Of a DNA stretch of 64,000 nt, positions 9,020 to 20,217 are shown in pieces. The notes beneath the pieces were generated by a model. It was not told the origin of the DNA. It saw only the letters and a list, made by a program, of their open reading frames with translations, and ran no database searches. Origin of the DNA: Chitinophaga hostae (lineage in GTDB: Bacteria > Bacteroidota > Bacteroidia > Chitinophagales > Chitinophagaceae); assembly GCF_018224885.1 (NCBI RefSeq), contig NZ_JAGTXB010000002.1, positions 434,001 to 498,000 on the forward strand, in the 5' to 3' direction. Position 1 is the first letter of the stretch; each line of letters begins with the position of its first letter. The position numbers and the translations under genes are program-made.

Positions 9020-10993
9020 ATGTTTGACGCAAAAATTCCTGCCGGACCATTAAATTCCAAATGGGAAGACTATAAAGGACATTGCAAATTGGTAAACCCT
9101 GCCAATAAGCGCAATCTGGAAGTGATCATCATTGGTACCGGTTTGGCCGGGGCCTCCGCAGCGGCTTCATTAGGTGAATTGGGATATAAAGTAAAAGCAT
9201 TCTGCTTTCAGGATAGTCCGCGCCGCGCACACAGTATTGCCGCCCAAGGCGGTATTAATGCTGCCAAGAATTATCAGAACGACGGTGACTCTGTTTTCCG
9301 TTTATTCTACGACACCGTAAAAGGTGGTGACTACCGTGCCCGCGAAGCCAACGTACACCGTTTGGCAGAAGTGAGCGGTAACATTATAGATCAATGCGTG
9401 GCACAGGGTGTTCCCTTTGCGCGTGAATACGGTGGCCTGTTAAGTAACCGCTCTTTTGGTGGTACACAGGTACAACGTACTTTTTATGCCGCAGGCCAAA
9501 CCGGCCAGCAGCTGCTCCTCGGCGCTTACTCTGCGCTGGAGCGCCAGGTAGCATTGGGTAATGTGAAAATGTATAACCGCCATGAAATGCTCGACATCGT
9601 AAAAATCGATGGTAAAGCGCGTGGTATCATTGCACGTGACCTGATTACCGGTGAACTGGAGCGCCACTTTGGCCATGCAGTACTGATCTGCAGCGGTGGT
9701 TATGGTAACGTGTTCTTCCTGTCTACCAACGCAATGGGTTCCAACGTAACGGCTGCCTGGAAAGCGACCAAAAACGGCGCTTACTTCGCTAACCCCTGCT
9801 TCACACAGATCCACCCTACCTGTATCCCGGTTTCCGGCGACCACCAGTCAAAACTGACCCTCATGTCAGAATCACTGCGTAATGATGGTCGTATCTGGGT
9901 GCCTAAAAAACAAAACGATACCCGTAAAGCCAGCGATATTCCTGAAGAAGAAAGGGATTATTACCTGGAAAGAAGATATCCTGCATTTGGTAACCTCGTT
10001 CCCCGCGACGTGGCTTCCCGTGCAGCAAAAGAAAGATGTGATGCCGGTTATGGCGTGGGTACCTCCAAACAGGCGGTATATCTCGACTTCGCCGCAGCCA
10101 TTGAACGTTATGGTAACATTGAAGTGGGTAAACGCCAGATGACCAATGTTTCCAAAGAAGACATTATTAAACTGGGTAAGGAAGTAGTAGCCGAAAAATA
10201 TGGTAACCTGTTCGACATGTACGCCAAAATCACCGGTGAAAATCCTTACGAATTACCAATGCGTATTTATCCCGCGGTACACTATACGATGGGTGGCTTA
10301 TGGGTAGATTACGAACTGGGTACTACCGTTCCGGGTTTATATTCTTTGGGAGAAGCAAACTTCTCTGATCACGGCGCTAACCGCCTGGGTGCATCTGCAC
10401 TGATGCAGGGCCTGGCCGATGGTTATTTCGTTATTCCTTACACTGTAGGTAACTACCTGGCAGATGAAATCCGCACCAAGGCGATCCCAACAGATCACCC
10501 TGCCTTTGTGGAAGCAGAAAATAAAGTAAAGGAAACCATCAATAAGTTCATGACCATTAAAGGCTCCAAATCCGTTGATTTCTTCCACAAAAAACTGGGT
10601 AAGATCATGTGGGATAAATGTGGTATGGCGCGTAATGAAAAAGGTCTGAAAGAAGCGATCGAAGAAATCAAAGCGTTGCGTGCTGAATTCTGGAAAGAGG
10701 TACGTGTTCCCGGATCTGCAGACGAATTCAACCCTGAATTGGAGAAGGCAGGCCGTGTAGCCGACTTCCTCGAACTCGGCGAACTGATGTGTATCGATGC
10801 ACTGAACCGTCGCGAATCCTGCGGTGGTCACTTCCGCGAAGAATCTCAAACAGATGAAGGGGAAGCACAACGTGATGACGTTAACTTCAGCTATGTTGCT
10901 GCATGGGAATACAAAGGCGATGGCCAGTATGAACTGCACAAAGAACCGCTGGAATTCGTAGAATGTAAACCTACTCAGCGCAGCTACAAATAA
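9020..10993 (+). CDS. sdhA: Succinate dehydrogenase/fumarate reductase flavoprotein
   Basis: A 657-residue catalytic subunit that oxidises succinate to fumarate. The Rossmann motif is [17 protein letters not shown] near residue 39. His71 in [11 protein letters not shown] is the expected covalent FAD attachment site. Substrate-site motifs ([33 protein letters not shown]) are present. Length matches the epsilonproteobacterial/Bacteroidota type, which is longer than the 590-residue E. coli enzyme. Operon order C-A-B places it between membrane anchor and iron-sulfur subunit. Confidence 0.97.
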   Translation: MFDAKIPAGPLNSKWEDYKGHCKLVNPANKRNLEVIIIGTGLAGASAAASLGELGYKVKAFCFQDSPRRAHSIAAQGGINAAKNYQNDGDSVFRLFYDTVKGGDYRAREANVHRLAEVSGNIIDQCVAQGVPFAREYGGLLSNRSFGGTQVQRTFYAAGQTGQQLLLGAYSALERQVALGNVKMYNRHEMLDIVKIDGKARGIIARDLITGELERHFGHAVLICSGGYGNVFFLSTNAMGSNVTAAWKATKNGAYFANPCFTQIHPTCIPVSGDHQSKLTLMSESLRNDGRIWVPKKQNDTRKASDIPEEERDYYLERRYPAFGNLVPRDVASRAAKERCDAGYGVGTSKQAVYLDFAAAIERYGNIEVGKRQMTNVSKEDIIKLGKEVVAEKYGNLFDMYAKITGENPYELPMRIYPAVHYTMGGLWVDYELGTTVPGLYSLGEANFSDHGANRLGASALMQGLADGYFVIPYTVGNYLADEIRTKAIPTDHPAFVEAENKVKETINKFMTIKGSKSVDFFHKKLGKIMWDKCGMARNEKGLKEAIEEIKALRAEFWKEVRVPGSADEFNPELEKAGRVADFLELGELMCIDALNRRESCGGHFREESQTDEGEAQRDDVNFSYVAAWEYKGDGQYELHKEPLEFVECKPTQRSYK

Positions 10994-11056
10994 TGGTTAT
11001 TGGTAAACCGTTGAACGGTTAGCCAGGATTATAAATCAAATAATTGTCCAAGGTAT

Positions 11057-11821
11057 ATGGAACATTATAACATGAACCTCACATTAAAAGTGTGGAGGCA
11101 GAAAAACAAAAACGATCAGGGTAGATTTGAAACCCTTCAGGCTAAAAACATTTCTTCAGAAATGTCTTTCCTGGAAATGTTTGATGTGGTGAACGAAGGA
11201 CTGATCAATGAAGGTAAAGAACCAATAGCATTTGATCACGACTGCCGCGAAGGTATCTGCGGTATGTGCTCGATGCACATCAATGGCCGTGCTCACGGTC
11301 CATGGGATGGAACCACTACCTGCCAGCTCCATATGCGCGCTTTCAAGGATGGCGATACTATTACTGTTGAACCATGGAGAGCAGGCGCATTCCCGGTGAT
11401 CAAAGATCTGACGGTAGACAGATCCGCTTTCGACCGCATTATTGAAGCAGGTGGTTATATTTCTGTAAACACAGGTAATGCACAGGATGCAAACTGCATC
11501 CCGGTAGATAAAACCAAAGCAGACCTGGCATTTGCTGCTGCTGCCTGTATCGGTTGCGGCGCCTGCGTGGCCGCTTGTAAAAACTCTTCTGCCATGCTGT
11601 TTGTATCTGCGAAAGTATCCCAGCTGGCACTGTTACCACAAGGTCATCCTGAAAAACAATCCCGTGCCCTCAATATGGTGGCGCAAATGGATAAGGAAGG
11701 TTTTGGTAGCTGTACCAATACCGGCGCCTGCGAAGCAGAATGTCCGAAAGAAATTTCCCTCACCAATATCGCCCGCCTCAACAGGGAGTTTATCGGTGCA
11801 GGCCTTTCTTCTGAAAAATAG
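11057..11821 (+). CDS. sdhB: Succinate dehydrogenase iron-sulfur subunit
   Basis: A 254-residue electron-transfer subunit carrying three clusters. Cys63, Cys68, Cys71 and Cys89 form the plant-type [2Fe-2S] site (CREGICGMC). [11 protein letters not shown] and [12 protein letters not shown] supply the [4Fe-4S] and [3Fe-4S] sites. It is 63 bp after sdhA. An in-frame ATG five codons later (11072) is a possible alternative start. The end of the gene touches a long palindrome that could end the operon transcript. Confidence 0.96.
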   Translation: MEHYNMNLTLKVWRQKNKNDQGRFETLQAKNISSEMSFLEMFDVVNEGLINEGKEPIAFDHDCREGICGMCSMHINGRAHGPWDGTTTCQLHMRAFKDGDTITVEPWRAGAFPVIKDLTVDRSAFDRIIEAGGYISVNTGNAQDANCIPVDKTKADLAFAAAACIGCGACVAACKNSSAMLFVSAKVSQLALLPQGHPEKQSRALNMVAQMDKEGFGSCTNTGACEAECPKEISLTNIARLNREFIGAGLSSEK

Positions 11822-11977
11822 GACTGTGATTTCTATGATTATATTGATGCTCCTGATGAGCGGAGATTGATATTTAATAATAAAAGCAAAGAACCCGTTT
11901 GATATTTGATCAAACGGGTTCTTTGTTTTATCTCCGCTCATCAGGAGCATCAATATAATCATAGGAATCATAGTCCC
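11820..11977. repeat. Intergenic palindrome, GAT nonamer class with terminator-like core
   Basis: Arms of about 48 bp (11822-11868 and 11929-11977) are inverted copies with a few mismatches. GAT recurs at 11828, 11837, 11846 and 11855, exact 9-bp steps, although the words differ from the other nonamer elements. The core (about 11886-11927) is a strong hairpin: AAAGAACCCGTTTGAT pairs with ATCAAACGGGTTCTTT. It lies between sdhB and a same-strand gene and could terminate the sdh operon. Confidence 0.85.
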
Positions 11978-12057
11978 CGTTCATCCTTTGAAATTCATCT
12001 TTCTAAATTTTTTTACTATCATGTGTTTTTTCCACGTGTCCCTTTAAATAATAGTAT

Positions 12058-13443
12058 ATGTCAGAACAATCACGGAGAAAGTTTATCAAACACATAGGCA
12101 GCACGGCTGCATTACTGGGTATAGGCCAGCTGGCGGCTATCGCCAAAGAAAAGGAACAGGTACAGTTGCTGCAACCCGAAAAAAGAATTTCACCCAACGA
12201 TAAGATCCGCATTGCCTGTGTTGGCATGGGTATTATGGGATTTGGCGATGTCCAAACCGCCATCAAAGTGCCCGGCGTTGAATTTGTAGGCGCTGCCGAC
12301 CTGTACGATGGTCATCTGGCCCGTATAAAGGAAGAGTTTGGCCCGCAGGTATATACCACCCGCGATTACCGGGAACTATTGAAAAGAAAAGATATTGATG
12401 CTATTATCGTGGCTACTCCCGACCATTGGCATGATACCATTGCTATTGCGGCGATGGAGGCGGGTAAGGCCGTTTACTGCGAAAAACCGATGGTGCAGCA
12501 GATAGAAGAGGGGCATAGGGTGATTGAAGCGCAACAGCGTACCAAAGCAGTGTTCCAGGTAGGTAGCCAACGTGTGAGCAGCGTTGCATTAGCGGAGGCG
12601 CGTAAACGTTACCAGGCTGGTGAAATAGGGCAGCTGAGTGTGGTGGAAGCCCGCATGGACCGCCACAGTGCATTGGGCGCCTGGCAGTATTCTATTCCCA
12701 CGGATGCTTCTCCTGCCACGGTTGACTTCGACACCTTCCTGAAAGATACCGCTAAAATGCCTTTTGATCCGGTACGGTTCTTCCGCTGGCGCAATTACCA
12801 GGCTTATGGTACCGGTATTCCAGGCGATCTTTTCGTACACCTCATCTCCGGCCTGCATTTCATTACCGGTTCTCTCGGTCCCACGGCTGTTTACGCCAGT
12901 GGTAACCTCGTGCAGTGGAAAGATGGCCGCGATGTGCCGGATACCGTGGTAGCCATTTTCGATTACCCTGAAACAAAAGAACATGCTGCCTTCCAGATGA
13001 CGTTACGCGTTAATTTTGCGGACGGCAGCGGTGGTGGTGAATATACCCGCTTTATTGGCACCGAAGGCGTACTGGAACTGGGCTGGAACGATTTTAAAAT
13101 AAAGAAACACAAACTCCCTGAAGCGCCCGGTTATGGCGGATGGGATACCTATAATACTTTCACCAAAGCCCAGCAGGCGGCATATGTAAAGCAATACAAC
13201 GCCAAATATCCGGGCAGCAACGGCAACCCGGTGCAGTCATCCACTGCCTATGCAGCACCACAGGGGTACGACGACCGGCTGGAGCATTTTACCAACTTCT
13301 TCGATTCCATGCGTACCGGCAAAGCCGTGGTGGAAGATGCAGTGTTTGGCCTCCGCGCTGCCGGTCCGGCCTTGCTCAGCAACCAAAGCTATTTTAGTAA
13401 AAAGCTGATGCATTGGGATCCCGTGGCGATGAAAATAGTGTAA
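12058..13443 (+). CDS. Gfo/Idh/MocA family oxidoreductase, Tat-exported
   Basis: A 461-residue NAD(P)-dependent dehydrogenase-like protein. It opens with a twin-arginine signal (SRRKFIKHIGS then a hydrophobic stretch), so folded export is expected. The Rossmann fold starts near residue 50 (RIACVGMGIMGFGDV). AIIVATPDHWH and AVYCEKPM are the typical second-strand and EKP motifs; the EKP Lys is catalytic in active members. The C-terminal domain has the GGEYTRFIGTEGVLEL strand. Bacteroidota encode many such Tat-type members that act on glycosides or sugar derivatives. Substrate unknown; no sugar operon adjoins it. Confidence 0.85.
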   Translation: MSEQSRRKFIKHIGSTAALLGIGQLAAIAKEKEQVQLLQPEKRISPNDKIRIACVGMGIMGFGDVQTAIKVPGVEFVGAADLYDGHLARIKEEFGPQVYTTRDYRELLKRKDIDAIIVATPDHWHDTIAIAAMEAGKAVYCEKPMVQQIEEGHRVIEAQQRTKAVFQVGSQRVSSVALAEARKRYQAGEIGQLSVVEARMDRHSALGAWQYSIPTDASPATVDFDTFLKDTAKMPFDPVRFFRWRNYQAYGTGIPGDLFVHLISGLHFITGSLGPTAVYASGNLVQWKDGRDVPDTVVAIFDYPETKEHAAFQMTLRVNFADGSGGGEYTRFIGTEGVLELGWNDFKIKKHKLPEAPGYGGWDTYNTFTKAQQAAYVKQYNAKYPGSNGNPVQSSTAYAAPQGYDDRLEHFTNFFDSMRTGKAVVEDAVFGLRAAGPALLSNQSYFSKKLMHWDPVAMKIV

Positions 13444-13503
13444 AGAGAATTCGTAATTTGTAGTGCTTATTTACACAAACCATACTATTTAAAACTATCT
13501 CCT

Positions 13504-15630
13504 ATGTTTAAAAACTTCCAGGGTAATTTTTGGTTGCTTTTGGGAACAGTGCTTTTGTCTTGTAATGAAAAGAAGAATACTATGAATGATCAGGCTGATA
13601 TTAAACCTCCGGTAGCGGAAAAGATAGCGAAAGAACTCAGTATCCACGGTGATAAACGCATCGATAATTATTACTGGATGAATGACCGCGAAAACCCCAA
13701 AGTGCTGGCATGGCTGAACGCGGAAAATGCTTACCTGGACACGGTTTTGTCGCCCGAGAAAATGTTGCGGGAAAAACTCTTTGATGAGATGAAATCACGC
13801 ATCAAGGAAACAGACATGAGCGTGCCCTATCTCAAAAACGGGTACTACTATTATACCCGTTATGAAACAGGAAAGGAATACCCCGTTTACTGTCGTAAGA
13901 AAGGCAGTCTCGAGGCCACCGAGCAGGTAATTCTCAATGTAAATGAACTGGCTGCGGGGCACGCCTATTGCCACGTGGGAGGCCTCAGTATCAGTCCTGA
14001 CGCTACATTGATGGCCTATGGCATAGATACGGTGAGCCGCAGACGTTATACCATCCGCATTAAGAACCTGGAAACAAACGAGCTGCTTACAGACGTGATC
14101 CCGGAAACTACTGCTGCCAGCACCTGGGCAGGTGATAATAAAACGTTGTTCTATACACGTAAAGATACCGTAACGCTTCGGGCCGACCGTATCATGCGTC
14201 ATACGCTGGGTACACCGGCCGATAAGGAAGTATATCATGAGGCCGATGAAACCTTTGATGTAAGTGTGTCAAAAACCAAGTCGGGAAAATATATCGTTAT
14301 CAACAGCGAAAGTACCTTGTCGTCTGAAAGCCGCATCCTGGATGCGGCGAAGCCAAACGACGCCTTTCGCATTTTTCAGCCCCGTGAAAAAGAAATGTTG
14401 TACAGCATCGATCATCGCGGCGATAAATTCTATATTGTCACCAACTGGAATGCGCTTAACTTCCGTTTGATGGAAACCGCATTGGATAAGACTTCCCGGC
14501 AAAGCTGGAAAGAAATTATTCCCAACCGGCCCGATGTATTACTGGAGGGACTGGAGTTGTTTAAAGACTTCACCGTACTGGAAGAAAGAAAAGGCGGTTT
14601 AACCATGATCCGTGTGATCAATGAACAAACGCATACAGAAAAGTACCTGTCTTTTTCAGAACCGGCCTATACCGCATCTGTGGGTACCAATCCGGAAATG
14701 GATAGCAGGGAATTACGGTATAACTATACTTCCATGATTACCCCTAATTCTGTGTACGATTATAACCTGGAAACCGGCAAAAGCGAATTAAAGCGTCAGC
14801 AGGAAGTATTGGGTGGTTATGATCCGAAAGACTATGCCTCTGAAAGATTGTTTGCCACTGCTACAGACGGCACAAAAATTCCTATTTCCATTGTGTACAA
14901 AAAGACTTTTGAAAAAAATGGGAAAAGCCCGTTGTTGCTGTATGGATACGGATCTTATGGCAACAGTATGGATGCCACATTTGACTCCGGCCTGCTAAGT
15001 TTGCTGGACCGCGGTTTCGCATTTGCCATTGCACATATCCGTGGTGGCCAGGAAATGGGCCGGCAATGGTATGAAGATGGAAAAATGTTTAAGAAGAAGA
15101 ACACCTTCACTGATTTTATAGCCAGCGCCAACTACCTGGTAGATCAGCATTATACCGACAGCGCCCACCTGTACGCTATGGGTGGCAGTGCCGGCGGTTT
15201 ACTGATGGGTGCAGTGGCGAATATGGCGCCCACCTTATTCAATGGTATCGTGGCCCAAGTGCCGTTCGTGGATGTTGTAACCACTATGCTGGATGAAAGC
15301 ATTCCTTTAACAACCGGTGAATTTGATGAATGGGGAAATCCAAAAAATAAGGATTCGTATGATTATATGAAATCGTATTCTCCTTATGATAATGTAACGG
15401 CGAAAGCCTATCCAAATATGCTGGTCACCACAGGGTTACACGATTCGCAGGTACAATACTGGGAACCGGCTAAGTGGGTGGCTAAATTAAGGGAACTGAA
15501 AACAGATCATCATTTCCTGCTGCTGCATACCAATATGGACGCCGGTCATGGTGGCGCTTCCGGCCGGTTTACCGCACTAAAGGAAGTGGCGTTGGATTAT
15601 GCGTTTTTGTTGAAGCTCGAAGGCAAATAG
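13504..15630 (+). CDS. S9A oligopeptidase B-like peptidase, lipoprotein
   Basis: A 708-residue prolyl oligopeptidase-family serine peptidase. The N-terminus is a lipoprotein signal (LLSC, Cys20), so it acts in the envelope, unlike cytoplasmic E. coli PtrB. A seven-bladed propeller (about 90-440) precedes the alpha/beta hydrolase domain. The triad is readable: Ser562 in GGSAGG, Asp647 in LHDSQVQYWEP, His682 in DAGHGGASGRF. AHIRGGQEMGRQWYEDGK is the oligopeptidase B signature. It would cut short peptides after basic residues. It ends at a palindrome shared with convergent murI. Confidence 0.9.
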   Translation: MFKNFQGNFWLLLGTVLLSCNEKKNTMNDQADIKPPVAEKIAKELSIHGDKRIDNYYWMNDRENPKVLAWLNAENAYLDTVLSPEKMLREKLFDEMKSRIKETDMSVPYLKNGYYYYTRYETGKEYPVYCRKKGSLEATEQVILNVNELAAGHAYCHVGGLSISPDATLMAYGIDTVSRRRYTIRIKNLETNELLTDVIPETTAASTWAGDNKTLFYTRKDTVTLRADRIMRHTLGTPADKEVYHEADETFDVSVSKTKSGKYIVINSESTLSSESRILDAAKPNDAFRIFQPREKEMLYSIDHRGDKFYIVTNWNALNFRLMETALDKTSRQSWKEIIPNRPDVLLEGLELFKDFTVLEERKGGLTMIRVINEQTHTEKYLSFSEPAYTASVGTNPEMDSRELRYNYTSMITPNSVYDYNLETGKSELKRQQEVLGGYDPKDYASERLFATATDGTKIPISIVYKKTFEKNGKSPLLLYGYGSYGNSMDATFDSGLLSLLDRGFAFAIAHIRGGQEMGRQWYEDGKMFKKKNTFTDFIASANYLVDQHYTDSAHLYAMGGSAGGLLMGAVANMAPTLFNGIVAQVPFVDVVTTMLDESIPLTTGEFDEWGNPKNKDSYDYMKSYSPYDNVTAKAYPNMLVTTGLHDSQVQYWEPAKWVAKLRELKTDHHFLLLHTNMDAGHGGASGRFTALKEVALDYAFLLKLEGK

Positions 15631-15631
15631 C

Positions 15632-15809
15632 TTTTTGTCTTGCCCAGGATTAACGGTGATTAGGATGATTTTCAGGATTTTTTTCCATTTTTTGATTTTA
15701 AAGATTAAGGGAGATATAAGCGGATATATCTTCATTAATCTTTAAAAAATCTAAAAGAAAAAATCCTGAAAATCATCCTAATCACCGTTAATCCTGGGTA
15801 AGACAAAAA
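15632..15809. repeat. Intergenic palindrome, nonamer (GATT-phased) class
   Basis: This fills the convergent gap between the S9 peptidase and murI. The outer arm reads TTTTTGTCTTGCCCAGGATT on the left and its complement ends at 15809, next to the murI stop codon. Successive GATT words start about 9 bp apart (GATTAGGAT, GATTTTCAG, GATTTTTTT). The core at about 15708-15745 (GGGAGATATAAGCGGATATA) is a worn copy of the GGAGATAG/GCGAAT hairpin. Same class as 3728, 40486, 60214 and 63187. Confidence 0.88.
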
Positions 15810-16628
15810 TCACTTGGTGAGCATCTTCTTTGATGATACCATTTTCCCAAAAAATATCTCCGCCATTTTATCAAAAATAGCAGGATCATCGGTGGTATAA
15901 AATTGTTGCTGCTGTTGCTTACTCAGCCTTGTTTCCATTTCAGGATGCCGTTTCAGATAGTCTTTCAGACTATGCGCCACAATTTTTCCCTGCGATACCA
16001 CATTGATGCCACCGGGTAAAAACTGTCTGATCTTTTTCATCAGCAGGGGATAGTGCGTACAACCCAATACCAGCGTATCGATATCGGAAGCAACAGATAG
16101 TATTTTATCCAGGTATTCTTTCACGAAGTAATCGGCTCCTTCACTTTCATGTTCATTATTTTCTATCAGCGGTACCCACATGGGGCAGGCCAGCTGGTAG
16201 GTTTTTACATGTGGAAAAAACTTGTGTATTTCCAGTGGATAGGATTCGGAAGATACGGTACCATTGGTGGCCAGGATGCCTACTTCACCGGTTTGTGTGA
16301 GTGTGCCCACCATTTCAGAAGTAGGACGAATTACGCCAAGCACCCTGTTGTCGGGCGCTATGCGGGGAAGGTCTTTCTGCTGTATCGTGCGGAGTGCTTT
16401 TGCAGAAGCGGTGTTACAGGCAACAATCACCAGCGGACAGCCCATGTCGAACAGCTTTTGCACACATTCCAGCGTGTAGGCGTGAATGGTATCAAAGCCG
16501 CGGTTGCCATAAGGCGCGCGGGCATTATCTCCCAGGTAGATGTAATCATATCCGGGTAGCTCGTTGATAATTTCTTTCAGTACGGTTAAGCCGCCGTAAC
16601 CGGAGTCAAATACACCAATAGGACCCAT
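15810..16628 (-). CDS. murI: Glutamate racemase
   Basis: A 272-residue cofactor-independent racemase that makes D-glutamate for peptidoglycan. Catalytic acid/base cysteines are Cys71 (VACNTASAK) and Cys190 (LGCTHYPLL); Asp8 lies in FDSGYGGLTV. It starts 2 bp after the carbonic anhydrase stop codon, so the two are very probably cotranscribed. Confidence 0.95.
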   Translation of the reverse strand: MGPIGVFDSGYGGLTVLKEIINELPGYDYIYLGDNARAPYGNRGFDTIHAYTLECVQKLFDMGCPLVIVACNTASAKALRTIQQKDLPRIAPDNRVLGVIRPTSEMVGTLTQTGEVGILATNGTVSSESYPLEIHKFFPHVKTYQLACPMWVPLIENNEHESEGADYFVKEYLDKILSVASDIDTLVLGCTHYPLLMKKIRQFLPGGINVVSQGKIVAHSLKDYLKRHPEMETRLSKQQQQQFYTTDDPAIFDKMAEIFFGKMVSSKKMLTK

Positions 16629-16630
16629 GA

Positions 16631-17293
16631 TTATTCGGTATCTTTTTGCATCAGGCCGGAACCTGTGAGGTCATAAATTTTTTGAATTTCGTGCAGTACG
16701 CCTTCAAAGTCAATTTTCAGGTCTTTCAGCATACCGTTTTTCAGGTCATATACCCAGCCGTGTACAGTGGGATAGCCATTTCCTACATAGGATTTCTGTA
16801 CCGCGGCCGTTTTAATGACATTGATACATTGTTCCTGGGTATTGAGTTCTACCAGGCGGTTATAACGTTCATGCTCATCCGTTATGGCATTTAATTCATC
16901 CATATGAAGACGGTAAACATCGCGGATGTTTCGCAGCCACGGGTTCAGGATACCGAGGTCTTTGGCCTGCATGGCGGCTTTTACGCCTCCGCAGTTGTAG
17001 TGGCCGCACACAACGATATGTTTTACTTTCAGATGTACTACCGCATAGTTAATGACGCCCATTACATTGAGGTCCGTGTTGGGTACCAGGTTTGCGATGT
17101 TGCGGTGCACAAATACTTCTCCTGCTTCAAGGCCCATGATTTCGTTGGTGGGTACCCGGCTATCGCTGCAACCGATATACAGATAGTCCGGCGTTTGCGT
17201 GTCTGCCATCTTTTCGAAAAACTCCTGATCTGTGGCTAATTTAGAAGCTACCCAACGTCTGTTGTTCTCAAATATCTGGTTATATGCTGTCAT
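16631..17293 (-). CDS. Beta-class carbonic anhydrase
   Basis: A 220-residue zinc enzyme that interconverts CO2 and bicarbonate. Zinc ligands Cys42, His98 and Cys101 and the Asp44-Arg46 pair (CSDSRVPTN, VCGHYNCGGV) are all present. It is first in an operon with murI; bicarbonate supply and wall synthesis are not directly linked, so this may only be shared transcription. A near -7 box (TATCTTTA on the minus strand) lies about 25 bp upstream. Confidence 0.94.
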   Translation of the reverse strand: MTAYNQIFENNRRWVASKLATDQEFFEKMADTQTPDYLYIGCSDSRVPTNEIMGLEAGEVFVHRNIANLVPNTDLNVMGVINYAVVHLKVKHIVVCGHYNCGGVKAAMQAKDLGILNPWLRNIRDVYRLHMDELNAITDEHERYNRLVELNTQEQCINVIKTAAVQKSYVGNGYPTVHGWVYDLKNGMLKDLKIDFEGVLHEIQKIYDLTGSGLMQKDTE

Positions 17294-17535
17294 CGTATAT
17301 CAGTTTTTTGTGCGTTAAAGATACGTATAGAAAGCATATACATTTGAGAGCCGGTATGTTATAAAAAAAGGAAGCCGGTAAAATTAACGAAATGTTGTTG
17401 TTGATTTTTTCGTTGCAGGGGCGCTGGGCGTATGCTGTCTTTCCATAACCTGCGCGGTTAAACTAAATATATAAAAAATTATTTTAAAGCATATTGCACA
17501 TGCTTTTTCCTTCTCATGCGAAGATCGCTATCGGC

Positions 17536-19235
<1,700 letters not shown>

Positions 19236-19237
19236 AA

Positions 19238-19351
19238 GAAATTACGAATTATAAATTACGAATTACGGCCTTGTAAAAAGATAGCAGCGAATGTTTTCGC
19301 GTCTATTAATTTTACAAGGCCGTAATTCGTAATTTATAATCCGTAATTTCT
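19238..19351. repeat. Intergenic palindrome, heptamer (AATT-phased) class
   Basis: Arms 19238-19279 and 19310-19351 are inverted copies (one or two mismatches) and fill the convergent gap exactly. AATT recurs at 19240, 19247, 19254 and 19261: strict 7-bp steps of AATTACG-like words. The loop (AGATAGCAGCGAATG..CGCGTCTAT) resembles the core of the nonamer elements. The right arm ends on the base before the stop codon of the response regulator gene. Confidence 0.88.
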
Positions 19352-19747
19352 CTATAAATAGTCTTCTATTACTTTGAGTTTATTTTTATCAAGTGGTTTG
19401 GTGATATAGGCCATCAGTTCCGGTGTGTGCTGTACCTTTTGCATATCCCGCACATCTACAGAAGAGGAACACATGATAATCGGGATGGTGTTTTGCAGCG
19501 AAGTTTTCAATCCACGGTAAGCCTCGATAAATTCCCATCCGTTCATCCGCTGCATATTCATATCAAGAATAATAAGGGAGGGTAGTGTAGACTGGGGGGT
19601 GTTGGAAAGTTGCTCAAGCGCTTCCTCTGCACAAAGAAACGAGGTAACTACCAGGTGATTGCTTTGCTGTCCCAACATTTTTTTGATGATGAAATGAAAA
19701 ATCTCATCATCATCTACAACGTACACTATTTTATTCATGTCTTCCAT
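19352..19747 (-). CDS. Orphan response-regulator receiver protein
   Basis: A 131-residue single REC domain without output domain. Acidic pocket Asp12-Asp14, phospho-acceptor Asp62 (LIILDMNM), switch Ser in MCSSSVD and conserved Lys in ITKPLD are present. No kinase is adjacent, so it may act by protein contact with a distant histidine kinase, in the manner of CheY. The start could also be Met4 (19738). Confidence 0.9.
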   Translation of the reverse strand: MEDMNKIVYVVDDDEIFHFIIKKMLGQQSNHLVVTSFLCAEEALEQLSNTPQSTLPSLIILDMNMQRMNGWEFIEAYRGLKTSLQNTIPIIMCSSSVDVRDMQKVQHTPELMAYITKPLDKNKLKVIEDYL

Positions 19748-20135
19748 GCTTCGGTTTTAATTGGGCTTCTTATCTTATCCGGTATAGCGGGAGTGGTACA
19801 AAGACGGTGTTTAAGAGGGAAGAATCGCGTTGTTTGAATACCGCTTTTACACATATAGAACATCAGTGACTTCAGTAGGTAACAAGCGCTGAAATCAATC
19901 ATCCTTTACTGTAAAACGCGGGTTAGTCGGGCATTATAAGTTGCCTGTCACATTCTTCTTCTCAAGCATTGGTCTGGGAACACAGTGGGCTCCGGCTATC
20001 TTTTATTGTGCAAGCAAAGAACGTTAATTTAATTTTATTTTTATATATATGTTTTTGTCAATAACTAATCATTAACAAATTAGATAAGTGAAAAAAACAT
20101 CATGAAATGAGATGATATTGGAAAGTTATTGTAAA

Positions 20136-20183
20136 AACAAAAGACCAGCGCGAAGAATAATATATCCGCTCTGGTCTTTTGTT
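20136..20183 (-). terminator. Hairpin terminator after the coiled-coil gene; gap 19748-20217
   Basis: AACAAAAGACCAGCG pairs with CGCTCTGGTCTTTTGTT across a loop of about 16 bases; on the minus strand it is followed by a T-rich run, so it fits the end of the gene at 20218. A smaller perfect hairpin (CCAGGT/ACCTGG, 20184-20199) lies between it and that gene. The rest of the 470-bp gap from 19748 shows nothing I can name. Confidence 0.65.
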
Positions 20184-20217
20184 CCAGGTATCCACCTGGT
20201 TTAACAGCTAAATGTTA

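Noticed and set aside
11633-11971. Minus-strand frame over the sdhB end
   Set aside because: It crosses the palindrome and is antisense to the sdhB cysteine motifs.
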